This document shows, piece after piece, positions 52,698-61,196 of a stretch of DNA of 64,000 nt. Every line of letters begins with the position of its first letter. The first letter of the stretch is position 1. The notes beneath the pieces are model-generated. The model was not told the origin of the DNA and ran no database searches. It saw only the letters and a list, made by a program, of their open reading frames with translations. A program made the translations under genes and the position numbers. Source of the DNA: Paenibacillus dakarensis (GTDB lineage Bacteria; Bacillota; Bacilli; Paenibacillales; Paenibacillaceae); contig NZ_CDSE01000022.1 in the NCBI RefSeq assembly GCF_001373415.1, positions 1-64,000 of the forward strand, read 5' to 3'.

Positions 52698-54763
52698 CCT
52701 TTAAAGACATACTCGTATACATACTCATCTCCTCCTTGCTGTTCTGTGCCATTTTGTACGCCGTAATTATGATCATACAGAAGCGAAGCAGACAGGAATA
52801 TGACCATGCAGGCAAGCAAGAAACCGACATCCTCGTTCAGGTAAAAAACAGGCAAAAACAGTGGATGCAGACGGTATATGTCCAGTCTCTAAAAATACCG
52901 TTATTGTCTACGTACGTAAGGCGAATGCGAAAGAAGATTTCAATGATTCAGCCTTATGATGAAATTTCTCTGCGTTATGAAACAATGAAGGTCGTTCTCG
53001 CTGTTGCTGCCGCAGCTGGATTGTCAGCTGCTCTATTGTTCTGGACAAATCCCGGTGCAGCCTTCATATTGATCACTCTGTTAGCAGGGATCGTTATCCA
53101 TAATTTAATAATCGATGTATTTATGAACCGTTTGGAGAAGAGGATTCTAGTACAATCGGTTGAGCTGTTTTCCAGTGTAAGACATCATTACCAGCAGCAT
53201 GGAATGGTGGAGGAATCGATCTATGAGGGAGCAGAGACTGCGGGGCATGAAATATCTATTCATGCTAATCGTATTTACAATGCGCTGGTATCACAAGATC
53301 CGGAAGAGCAGCTGGAACGTTACTATGAAACCGCACCTAACCGGTATTTAAAGGCATTTGCAGGAATTTCGCATCTCGTTATGGAGTTTGGAGATCATGC
53401 TCAGAAGAAAAGCTCAATTTTTTTGCAGGGTCTGAGTGGATTAACCAAGGAGATTCAGCTTGAAATATTGCGAAGGGAAAAGCTGGATTACTTATTAAAA
53501 GGCTTAAATATTATTGCTCTTGCCCCCGTGTTTTTCACAAAACCAATCGAGAATTGGGCGCGTGGAAGCTTTCCGTCGATGGACGAGTTTTATATGAGCA
53601 AGCTGGGGTATATCACCAAGCTATCCATTTATGTCGTAATAATTACAGCGTATTCCCTCTTGCAAAAGCTTCAACAAAACAATGAATCTGATTATCGGGC
53701 AGGTTTTGAAAAGACTCCGTGGGAAGGGTGGATATACAGGTTCAAGCTGATTCGGATGGTGACAAAGCTATTAATTCCAGCTCCTGGAACACCTAAGTAT
53801 CATTCAAGGATTAGGATATTAAAGGAAAGTAATGCGAAGCTGCAGTTGGAATGGTTCTATATTCGCAGAATTATCCTCGTGATGGTTACCTTCACGACAG
53901 TTATATCGACTTGTTTATATCTTCATTATACTTCCAAGAATCAACTGTTATATGCTCCTGTATCTCAAAACACATTATTCGGCAAGATGAATGCTGCTGA
54001 AGAAAAAGAGGCATATAAACGAGCGGAGATGGACCGGTTAGTTATGGATACTCTGAACCGATCGGAGAAGCTCTCGTTAGAGCAGGTGAAGGAGACGGTA
54101 AAGACAGTACATAGCGGAAAGATAACCAAAGAACAGATCGCGTTAACTGCTGAGCGTGTAATGAACAAGCTGAATCAATATAGCAACGAATATTTAAAGT
54201 GGTGGGAGGTGCTGCTATCTTTCGTCATCGCAGTTATGGCTTATTATTTTCCTCTATGGACCTTGATGTTTCATCGGAAAGTTAGAAGCCTTGAAATGAA
54301 GCATGAAGTCTATCAATTTCAGACTGTGATTTCTATTTTAAGAGAGGTCGAACGCATCTCTGTGGAGGGCATCCTGGAATGGATGAACCGTTTTGCCGTT
54401 ATGTTTAAGGTTCCTATCCAGAAGAGCCTTCTTCATTATGAACACGGTGCGGAGCTAGCACTACAGCAGCTTAAGGAAGATATTTGGTTCCCGGAGTTTC
54501 AACGCCTGGTGGATAAGCTGCTGCTTGCGGTAGACAAGGTTCCGATCAAGGATGTTTTTGACGATTTGGAAGGTGAAATGACATTTATGTTTGAGCAGCG
54601 AAAGCAAGAATACGAACGGATGATAGATACAAAAGCTGCATGGGGGAGAATCATCGGATTTGCACCAATGTATGTCCTCATTTTTATGTATTTGGTTCTG
54701 CCCCTGATCGGCATGAGCTTTACACAAATGAATGCTTATTATGAGCAAATTCAAAAGCTGTAG
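52694..54763 (+). CDS. Tandem TadB/TadC-like membrane protein
   Basis: The roughly 689-residue protein holds two similar halves. Each has a cytoplasmic helical T2SSF-like region (about 145-290 and 520-660) with membrane helices around it. Two separate proteins, TadB and TadC, make the inner-membrane platform of classical Tad systems, so this looks like a fusion. The start is GTG at 52694, behind GGGGAGG and overlapping the ATPase stop. There is no signal peptide; about six or seven membrane helices are predicted. Confidence 0.7.
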   Translation: MTFKDILVYILISSLLFCAILYAVIMIIQKRSRQEYDHAGKQETDILVQVKNRQKQWMQTVYVQSLKIPLLSTYVRRMRKKISMIQPYDEISLRYETMKVVLAVAAAAGLSAALLFWTNPGAAFILITLLAGIVIHNLIIDVFMNRLEKRILVQSVELFSSVRHHYQQHGMVEESIYEGAETAGHEISIHANRIYNALVSQDPEEQLERYYETAPNRYLKAFAGISHLVMEFGDHAQKKSSIFLQGLSGLTKEIQLEILRREKLDYLLKGLNIIALAPVFFTKPIENWARGSFPSMDEFYMSKLGYITKLSIYVVIITAYSLLQKLQQNNESDYRAGFEKTPWEGWIYRFKLIRMVTKLLIPAPGTPKYHSRIRILKESNAKLQLEWFYIRRIILVMVTFTTVISTCLYLHYTSKNQLLYAPVSQNTLFGKMNAAEEKEAYKRAEMDRLVMDTLNRSEKLSLEQVKETVKTVHSGKITKEQIALTAERVMNKLNQYSNEYLKWWEVLLSFVIAVMAYYFPLWTLMFHRKVRSLEMKHEVYQFQTVISILREVERISVEGILEWMNRFAVMFKVPIQKSLLHYEHGAELALQQLKEDIWFPEFQRLVDKLLLAVDKVPIKDVFDDLEGEMTFMFEQRKQEYERMIDTKAAWGRIIGFAPMYVLIFMYLVLPLIGMSFTQMNAYYEQIQKL

Positions 54764-54807
54764 TACGATAATCAGTCCTTTAAGAGGGGACAAGGAGGAT
54801 ATTAATT

Positions 54808-55266
54808 ATGAATAATGCATCATCCGCTTTGAAAGTAGCTGCAGGGATCTTTCTTACCATTGCGTTAATTACCATTGTTGTCATTTTGTTTGTATCTGCT
54901 CAGGAGGCGACGAAAACCGCTCAAAATAACTTCTCGGATATTCAAACAGAGTTGTCTCAGGCTGCTTTTACGGTTTACGACAGTACAACAATTAGCGGTT
55001 CGCAAGTAACCAATGCACTTCGAAAATACAAGGATAAAGATCAGTTCGGTATTTACATTGAAACAGGGAAAAATCCTAATGGGCAATGGTATGGTAATGT
55101 GTTGGATTCAGATGGTTCTGTAGAGCATCCGGATGCCCGTCAAGGCACTATTGCTCAGACATTAAATGAGAAAAGTCCGGAGTATGTGAATCCTAGCGGT
55201 AAATTCAAGGCTTCTATTGTTAAAGATGAATCTAATGTCATACGGGGAATTATATTTGTTCAGTAA
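54808..55266 (+). CDS. Single-span pilin-like protein
   Basis: The 152-residue protein has one long hydrophobic segment close to the N-terminus (about residues 9-31) followed by a helical QEATKTAQNNFSDIQTEL stretch and a globular part. This looks like a pilin-type subunit, yet no Gly-x4-Glu prepilin site is seen. GACAAGGAGG precedes the ATG. It lies 44 bp after the platform gene. Its function is inferred from position. Confidence 0.5.
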   Translation: MNNASSALKVAAGIFLTIALITIVVILFVSAQEATKTAQNNFSDIQTELSQAAFTVYDSTTISGSQVTNALRKYKDKDQFGIYIETGKNPNGQWYGNVLDSDGSVEHPDARQGTIAQTLNEKSPEYVNPSGKFKASIVKDESNVIRGIIFVQ

Positions 55267-55295
55267 TAGTTTTGAAAGGATAGAGGCTGTTCTAT

Positions 55296-55703
55296 ATGAG
55301 AGAACAAACGATAATGATGCTTGAGCTGGCTGCTTTTTCAGCACTGTTTATGGGAGCTTGTTGGTCTGCCTTTCAGATGCATTCAGAGATGGATGCAGGT
55401 CTTGAAGCAGCCAATCGAATCATTGCTGAGCAGAGCGCTGCTATTACGACCCTCGAGATGAACGATGATCGAGATGATGTTGAAGATGAGTTAACATTCC
55501 GGGGCAGTGAGCTGTTATTTATGCTCAGGGATGTCGAACAAGAGAAGTATGAAATGTCTGTTGACGGAGTTGTATTTTCAAAAGGTACGGACCCAGAGAC
55601 ATCTGATCTGTCTGTCATTCAAGATCATGCGATATATCAAGCTCACTATACATATGGAGCTCAGGGTGAAATTGTCAGTATTCAGCAAACTAAAGTGAGG
55701 TAG
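55296..55703 (+). CDS. Small membrane-anchored protein, TadE-like position
   Basis: The 135-residue protein starts with MREQTIMMLELAAFSALFMGACW, a membrane helix with one Glu near its start. An extracytoplasmic acidic domain follows (SAAITTLEMNDDRDDVEDELTF). It is probably a minor pilin or pseudopilin of the Tad-like locus. GAAAGGATAG precedes the ATG. I do not recognise a family. Confidence 0.45.
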   Translation: MREQTIMMLELAAFSALFMGACWSAFQMHSEMDAGLEAANRIIAEQSAAITTLEMNDDRDDVEDELTFRGSELLFMLRDVEQEKYEMSVDGVVFSKGTDPETSDLSVIQDHAIYQAHYTYGAQGEIVSIQQTKVR

Positions 55704-55707
55704 ATGG

Positions 55708-56262
55708 ATGTCAAATTCGGTTTCCAAATGGTTTGCCGCATTGTTGTCTGTTCTACTACTGTATATGGTACCAGCAGGAGAAAGTGCCCGCAGACAGGAT
55801 GATTTATCGAGAATCGTTGTATTCCAATCGCTGACGAAATTCGTAGACAGTGTCAGGATGAAGGGGTATTTAACACCGCAAATGTATCAGGACTTTTTGC
55901 GGGAGCTGGAGGTGACCGGAAACATATACGAGGTTGGAATGGAGCATCAGCACAAGAAATACGAGCCTGATTATGAGGATTCAGCTGATCCGAAAACTTT
56001 CTTAAACAGCTATACAATAGTATATGATACTTATTATGATGCCGATATACTGGGCCTGCTATTTCCAGATAAAGAGTTACCTCCGGATGACCCGGACCGA
56101 ATGTATAAGCTGACGGCGGGGGATTACTTCCAAGTCAAGATTAAGAGTCTGAATCAGACACCATATATTCTCTTGTTCGATGCACTGACCGGATCCAATT
56201 CAGGAGATAAGCCTGCGATTGCTTTCCCCTATGGAGGGATGGTGTTGAATGAGGATTACTGA
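55708..56262 (+). CDS. Exported protein of the Tad-like locus
   Basis: The 184-residue protein has an N-terminal signal-like segment (WFAALLSVLLLYMVPAGESA) and an extracytoplasmic domain rich in Asp and Tyr. It has no membrane helix after the signal. I see no known family. It lies four bases after the previous gene and overlaps the next by 14 bases, so it is part of the same unit. Confidence 0.5.
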   Translation: MSNSVSKWFAALLSVLLLYMVPAGESARRQDDLSRIVVFQSLTKFVDSVRMKGYLTPQMYQDFLRELEVTGNIYEVGMEHQHKKYEPDYEDSADPKTFLNSYTIVYDTYYDADILGLLFPDKELPPDDPDRMYKLTAGDYFQVKIKSLNQTPYILLFDALTGSNSGDKPAIAFPYGGMVLNEDY

Positions 56263-57226
56263 TCTGGCTATTATCTTTACAGCTGTATTTTTTCCTTTCT
56301 TTCTATTGATCGGTATGCATGCAGAGAATATGACAGACACTGCCTATATTGAAATGAAATATTCCGCAGGTTTGAAAGCGGCCGTTCAGGATGGCGGAGA
56401 AATGCTGAATGTAAACGAGACACAGTCCGAAGAAGCGGGTTATGAATCAATCAAGCGGTTTCGTGCAGATAGGGAAAAAGCATTAAGTACATTTTCGAAT
56501 ACCTTGTATATCAATATGGGCATACAGGATGATCCTCAAGCGCAAGCAGCGCTGTGGTGGTATATCCCTGCATTAGTTGTAGTCGATTATGATGGTTATT
56601 ACATATATTCAATGCAATCCTATACAGGACCTGACGGAGAAGAGCAGTATCGCCATGTATGGACTCCAAAAATTCCATATGCTTATTCAGACGGGGAAGG
56701 CAGCAGTATTCATTTTACTTTAGACAACCAGGTCGAAGTATATGATGGTCAAAATGAAGTCTGGTATTCAGGGCTACAGAAAGAACTTGCAGGTAAGACA
56801 GGTGTATCGTTAGTAGATCGACCTGAACGCTTTGAAGAAATCAGACGAATAACGATTGTTCATTCTATTCAAGAGGAGCTGGCTTATTACATTAAGCGCC
56901 ATAACACTCTTGCTCTGAGAAATGGAGTATCCTATCGTTTTTCCCTGCCTGTCATTTCTCAGGAGGAATGGACGAATACGATTAACGATATCGGTCTCAT
57001 GGCATTTATTCAGGGGATACCGATTGGGGACAGATACTATAACAATTATTCATTGGGTGGAGGAAGATTAGTTAAGGCACCCGTCTATTATGGTGGAGTA
57101 GAACCAGATACGGGCATGAAGTATGTATACAGAAGTGCTTGTTCGTTCCCTTATGAAGTTCGGGAGGTTTTTGGAAGCCGGAAAGAGGCAGCGGCTTCGG
57201 GGTATCGTGAGAAGAGCTGTCTGTGA
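56249..57226 (+). CDS. Membrane-anchored protein with C-terminal cysteine motif
   Basis: The 325-residue protein has one N-terminal membrane helix (about residues 6-23) and a large extracytoplasmic domain. Near the end, ACSFPYEVREVFGSRKEAAASG plus REKSC resembles the Ada-type metal-binding motif (C-x-n-FxSREEAxAxGYRPC). The first cysteine and the SRKEAAASGYR core are kept, but the usual last CxxC has one cysteine only. Function is unknown; it ends the Tad-like locus. The ATG lies in the end of the previous gene. Confidence 0.5.
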   Translation: MRITDLAIIFTAVFFPFFLLIGMHAENMTDTAYIEMKYSAGLKAAVQDGGEMLNVNETQSEEAGYESIKRFRADREKALSTFSNTLYINMGIQDDPQAQAALWWYIPALVVVDYDGYYIYSMQSYTGPDGEEQYRHVWTPKIPYAYSDGEGSSIHFTLDNQVEVYDGQNEVWYSGLQKELAGKTGVSLVDRPERFEEIRRITIVHSIQEELAYYIKRHNTLALRNGVSYRFSLPVISQEEWTNTINDIGLMAFIQGIPIGDRYYNNYSLGGGRLVKAPVYYGGVEPDTGMKYVYRSACSFPYEVREVFGSRKEAAASGYREKSCL

Positions 57227-57229
57227 TAC

Positions 57230-57282
57230 AATAAACTCTTGACTGTGAAGCCAACTTATCATTTTGAATAGAGTTTATTTTT
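57230..57282 (+). terminator. Possible terminator at the end of the Tad-like locus
   Basis: AATAAACTC (57230-57238) pairs with GAGTTTATT (57271-57279) and is followed by a T-rich tail. The loop of 32 bases makes it a weaker candidate. Confidence 0.45.
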
Positions 57283-57304
57283 ATAGACAGGGGTTACCGT
57301 ATAT

Positions 57305-58855
57305 ATGAGTTTATTGACTGTAGAGAATGTTTCCCATAATTTTGGAGATCGTACGTTATTTAAAGATGTTACTTTCAGACTCCTAGCCGGTGAGCATGTT
57401 GGTCTTGTGGGCGCAAATGGAGTTGGCAAGTCAACCTTGATGAATATCTTAACCGGCAAGCTGCTAAAAGACGGCGGCAAGGTGGAATGGACACCTAAAG
57501 TCCGTTATGGTTATTTAGATCAGCATACCAAGCTGACTGCCGGCAAGACGGTGCGTGATGTGTTGAAGGATGCCTTTCTGCCTCTGTTAGAGTTGGAGCA
57601 AGAGATGATGTCAATTACGGAAAAGATGGCTGATGCTTCACCTGAAGAACTTGAATTGCTCCTTGAACAGATGGGTGATATTCAGGAACAGCTTGAAATC
57701 GGTGATTTTTATCTGATCGATGTGAAAGTGGAAGAGATGGCTAATGGTTTAGGATTGTCAGCGATCGGCTTAGACAGGGATGTATCAACCTTAAGCGGCG
57801 GTCAGCGTACGAAGGTTCTGCTTGCGAAGCTGCTGCTTGAGAAACCGACTGTATTACTACTTGATGAGCCGACCAACTATTTGGATGTTGAACATATCGA
57901 TTGGCTTACGCAGTACCTGAAGCAGTATCCATATGCGTTTATGCTCATTTCTCACGATACGGAGTTTATGAATCAGGTGGTTAATGTCATTTATCATCTG
58001 GAGTTCGCCAAGCTAACACGCTACACAGCGAATTATGAAAAGTTTCTTGAAATGGCGGATATGAATAAAACGCAGCATATTGAGGCATATGAGAAACAGC
58101 AAGAGTATATTAAGAAACAGGAAGATTTCATTCAGCGGAATAAAGCGCGTTATTCTACTTCCAGCCGGGCGAAGAGCCGTGAGAAGCAGATGGATCGATT
58201 GGAACGTATTGATCGTCCTGAAGAAGCGGCCAAGCCCGTCTTTCGTTTTATAGACGCTCGTGCAAGCGGGAAAACGGTATTTGAAGGTATCGATTTTGAA
58301 ATTGGGTATGATTATCCGCTTCTTCCCAAGATGTCCATAACGATTGAGCGCGGTGAGAAAATTGCGATCGTAGGCTGCAATGGGGTGGGTAAATCTACAC
58401 TGCTTAAGACCATTCTTGGCAAGCTTGATCCATACAGCGGTAAGACCTATCAAGGAGATTTTTTGTTCCCGGCTTACTTTGAACAGGAAGTACGAGCAGG
58501 CAATCATACTCCGATTGATGATGTGTGGAATGAATACCCGCATTTGAATCAACATGAGGTACGTGCTCATCTGGCGCGTTGTGGTCTAAAGAATGAACAC
58601 ATTACAAGGCCTATGAAGGCGTTAAGTGGCGGTGAACAGGCGAAGGTGCGTCTGTGCAAGCTGCTTATGCGTGAGAGTAACTGGATTCTGTTCGATGAGC
58701 CGACCAATCACCTGGACGTTATTGCCAAGGAAGAATTAAAGAGAGCACTTCAAGAATATAAAGGTACTGTTCTGCTGGTATCACACGAACCGGAATTTTA
58801 TGAAGACTGGGTAACGAAAATCTGGAACGTGGAAGATTGGTCGCACCAGTCTTAA
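57305..58855 (+). CDS. ABC-F family ATPase
   Basis: The 516-residue protein has two ABC ATPase domains without membrane parts. It shows GANGVGKSTL and GCNGVGKSTL (Walker A), LSGGQRTK and LSGGEQAK signatures, and LLLDEPTNYLD and ILFDEPTNHLD (Walker B). A basic linker with QEYIKKQEDFIQRNKARYS and SRAKSREKQMDRL separates them. ABC-F proteins act on ribosomes in translation or antibiotic protection. The order and length fit the YkpA/Uup-like housekeeping group. A hairpin terminator follows. Confidence 0.9.
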   Translation: MSLLTVENVSHNFGDRTLFKDVTFRLLAGEHVGLVGANGVGKSTLMNILTGKLLKDGGKVEWTPKVRYGYLDQHTKLTAGKTVRDVLKDAFLPLLELEQEMMSITEKMADASPEELELLLEQMGDIQEQLEIGDFYLIDVKVEEMANGLGLSAIGLDRDVSTLSGGQRTKVLLAKLLLEKPTVLLLDEPTNYLDVEHIDWLTQYLKQYPYAFMLISHDTEFMNQVVNVIYHLEFAKLTRYTANYEKFLEMADMNKTQHIEAYEKQQEYIKKQEDFIQRNKARYSTSSRAKSREKQMDRLERIDRPEEAAKPVFRFIDARASGKTVFEGIDFEIGYDYPLLPKMSITIERGEKIAIVGCNGVGKSTLLKTILGKLDPYSGKTYQGDFLFPAYFEQEVRAGNHTPIDDVWNEYPHLNQHEVRAHLARCGLKNEHITRPMKALSGGEQAKVRLCKLLMRESNWILFDEPTNHLDVIAKEELKRALQEYKGTVLLVSHEPEFYEDWVTKIWNVEDWSHQS

Positions 58856-58900
58856 TTATCCCTGAAAAGCCTGTTTAGAATATGTTAGCCTTCAGTATTT

Positions 58901-58940
58901 AAAACATCCATTCCTGCATTCAGGAATGGATGTTTTCTGT
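58901..58940. terminator. Intrinsic terminator after the ABC-F gene
   Basis: AAAACATCCATTCCTG (58901-58916) pairs perfectly with CAGGAATGGATGTTTT (58921-58936) around CATT, with T-rich sequence after it. Confidence 0.88.
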
Positions 58941-59018
58941 TTGTGGCAGTCTAAGGGTTGGATATTCAGGCGATAAGCACATCGCGAAAACTTTAGAAGT
59001 GAGACAGGGGGTGCCACT

Positions 59019-59711
59019 TTGAATAAGTCGATTCTTTTAGCCATTTCTGAAAAGGGTTTGGCAGATCGGATACGGAATATTATAGAGTCGTCGGGGTATT
59101 TGGTTCATTTAGTGGAACACGTCTCCTCGGCGCTGACACTTATACAGCAGGTGACTTTTGTGATGCTGATTGTGGATAGTCATTTATCCGGAATGCAGGA
59201 TTTTGATTTTGTACGTAGAATCCAAAAAGGTGAGCAGAGGATCCCGATTATGGTCCTTGGATATGACGGATCGGAGGAAGCCGCAGCAGCGCTCGAAGCA
59301 GGGGCTAATGATTATATTTCGGGTCAAACGGATGAACGGGAACTGCTGGCAAGGGTGAATAATCTATTATTGCTGTTCAGCTATGGGACGAGCCAACGCA
59401 ATCAAGTCATTGAACTGGGTGATCTGGTGATTGATCCGCTTAGCAGGCAAGTGACACGGGAAGATATTCCGATTGATTTAACCCAGCGGGAATATGATCT
59501 GTTGTTGTATCTTTCTAAAAAAGTGAATCAAGTATGTTCCCGGGAAGATATACTGAATCAAGTGTGGGATTATGATTTTCACACAGGCACCAATGTGGTG
59601 GATGTGTACATTCTTCATCTGCGAGAAAAGCTGGATAAAGGACGGAAAACGAAACTGATCCGAACGATTCGCGGTGCAGGATATATGCTGAGGACGCAAG
59701 AAGTCACATAA
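59019..59711 (+). CDS. OmpR/PhoB-type response regulator with degenerate receiver
   Basis: The 230-residue protein has a receiver domain and a winged-helix OmpR output domain (IDLTQREYDLLLYL, then QVWDYDFHTGTNVVDVYILHLREKLD and RTIRGAGYML). The phospho-acceptor-like Asp53 is kept (IVDSHLSG), but the acidic pair near residue 10 is SE and the conserved lysine near residue 103 is missing (YISGQTDE). It may work without a kinase; no kinase gene is nearby. The TTG start follows AGGGGGTG. A SAM methyltransferase gene follows after 27 bp. Confidence 0.82.
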   Translation: MNKSILLAISEKGLADRIRNIIESSGYLVHLVEHVSSALTLIQQVTFVMLIVDSHLSGMQDFDFVRRIQKGEQRIPIMVLGYDGSEEAAAALEAGANDYISGQTDERELLARVNNLLLLFSYGTSQRNQVIELGDLVIDPLSRQVTREDIPIDLTQREYDLLLYLSKKVNQVCSREDILNQVWDYDFHTGTNVVDVYILHLREKLDKGRKTKLIRTIRGAGYMLRTQEVT

Positions 59712-59737
59712 GGCCGTTTGTTGAAAGGAGGTCAATA

Positions 59738-60391
59738 TTGAATAATTTATGGAATAAAATCATTTATAAAATAGGCTCTCCCGTATATGACCGTTTCTTT
59801 AATTCCGGCAGCTTTTTAAAAGCTCGAAAGCAGGTTTTTCAGAACATATCACTTGGTCCCGATCAGAAGATATTATTCGTGGGAGTTGGCACAGGAGCAG
59901 ATTTGGAAGTGATTGATCACACGAGACTTGATGTGACTGCTATCGATTACTCTCCTGATATGCTGGCTAAGGCTAGAAAAAAGTTTAAAAATTCAACCAT
60001 TTCTTTTATCGAAATGGATGCACAGCAGCTTAGCTTTCAGAAAGAATCCTTTGATTTGGTCATTGCCAGCCTAATTCTTTCTGTTGTGCCTGATGCGGAT
60101 CAATGTCTTTCTGAAATGAAGAGGGTATTGAAGCAGGAAGGTAAAATCATTATTTTTGATAAATTCGCACCGGTGAATAAACAGCTGTCACTGCTGAAGA
60201 AACTCCTAAGGCCGCTTATAAGTGTATTAGGAACAGATATAGGACGGAATTTTGAAGAACTATATTCCAGTCACAAGGAAGGACTCTACATAGAAGAAGA
60301 TTCGCCCGTGATGTGGAACGGCATGTACAGAAAAATAATTATCAGAAGCATACCGCAAACACAATATGAAGAAAAAGCTGACTCCTTTTAG
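59738..60391 (+). CDS. Class I SAM methyltransferase (UbiE/PmtA-like)
   Basis: The 217-residue protein has motif I ILFVGVGTGADLEVI, motif II TAIDYSPDMLAKARK and FDLVIASLILSVVPDADQ. A small molecule or lipid target is likely. GAAAGGAGGT before the TTG is one of the best ribosome binding sites in the window. It follows the response regulator by 27 bp. Part of its final coding sequence lies in the terminator hairpin. Confidence 0.8.
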   Translation: MNNLWNKIIYKIGSPVYDRFFNSGSFLKARKQVFQNISLGPDQKILFVGVGTGADLEVIDHTRLDVTAIDYSPDMLAKARKKFKNSTISFIEMDAQQLSFQKESFDLVIASLILSVVPDADQCLSEMKRVLKQEGKIIIFDKFAPVNKQLSLLKKLLRPLISVLGTDIGRNFEELYSSHKEGLYIEEDSPVMWNGMYRKIIIRSIPQTQYEEKADSF

Positions 60392-60406
60392 AAAAGGAAT
60401 CAGCTT
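60375..60406. terminator. Bidirectional terminator at the end of the methyltransferase gene
   Basis: AAGCTGACTCCTTTT (60375-60389) pairs, with one mismatch, with AAAAGGAATCAGCTT (60392-60406). It serves the convergent NlpC/P60 gene too. Confidence 0.75.
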
Positions 60407-60424
60407 ATTATTTAAGTGGAATAA

Positions 60425-60937
60425 TTACAGTACACGACGAGCTTTCAGGTAAGTTTTTTTCCAAGTGCCAGAATTCAGGTTAGAGAAGGTTACTCCAGGT
60501 TTACCATAGGTATGAAGAATCTTGCCGTTTCCTGCATACACTGCAACGTGGGTAACGTTCTTACCGTTAGCACGGCTTCCGCTGGAGAAGAACACAAGAT
60601 CGCCTGGTTTCAGGTTTGCTTTGGATACTGCTACACCCTTTTTAGATTGTTCAGCAGCTGTACGCGGCAGTGTCACTCCGTATTTTTTAAAGATATGCTT
60701 CATGAAAGAAGAGCAGTCAAATACTTTGGTAGTGCTTGTAGAAGCTCCGAATTTATATGGTGTTCCTAGAAATTGTTTACCGTAGTTAACGACTTGTTGA
60801 CCTTTCGTTGTTGCGTAAGTGCTGGCTTCAGCAGCTTCTGCTTGCGGAGCAGGGGATACGGCCAAAATGGTTCCCAGTCCCATTGCTGCACTGATGCTGA
60901 TAATTACTGCTTTCTTAAGAATTGTATGTTTAATCAT
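60425..60937 (-). CDS. Secreted NlpC/P60 (C40) peptidoglycan hydrolase
   Basis: The 170-residue protein has a signal peptide (cleavage near AEA, about residue 36) and a NlpC/P60 domain with Cys75 (FDCSSF), His130 (THVAVY) and His142 (ILHTYG). Such endopeptidases cut the D-Glu-mDAP bond of the wall stem peptide. There is no SH3 or LysM part, so binding to the wall is not obvious. It is alone on the minus strand. Confidence 0.88.
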   Translation of the reverse strand: MIKHTILKKAVIISISAAMGLGTILAVSPAPQAEAAEASTYATTKGQQVVNYGKQFLGTPYKFGASTSTTKVFDCSSFMKHIFKKYGVTLPRTAAEQSKKGVAVSKANLKPGDLVFFSSGSRANGKNVTHVAVYAGNGKILHTYGKPGVTFSNLNSGTWKKTYLKARRVL

Positions 60938-61123
60938 GCTGTATGACCTCCAAGTAATTTGTTGTTTGTCTTTCGATGAATCGAGTATAACAGAATTTAA
61001 ACCCTCCTAATTGCTGGCAATGGCGCTGAAAGTCAAGGCGTACAAGGATGGACGGCGTATTATTAAAAAAACATTAAAAGTTACAAAAGAGTAACAATTG
61101 AGTTGTGGTAAATAAATAAAAAA

Positions 61124-61156
61124 CGCCAAAACCATTGATGCACATAGGTTTTGGCG
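61124..61156 (-). terminator. Terminator after thiN
   Basis: CGCCAAAACC (61124-61133) pairs with GGTTTTGGCG (61147-61156); the A-run at 61118-61123 is a U-tract on the minus strand. Confidence 0.82.
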
Positions 61157-61196
61157 TGTTTATTGAGATGTGACGAAAATAACAAAAACGTTACAA

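Noticed and set aside
58013..58570. 185-residue minus-strand ORF
   Set aside because: Antisense to the ABC-F gene, no start signal.
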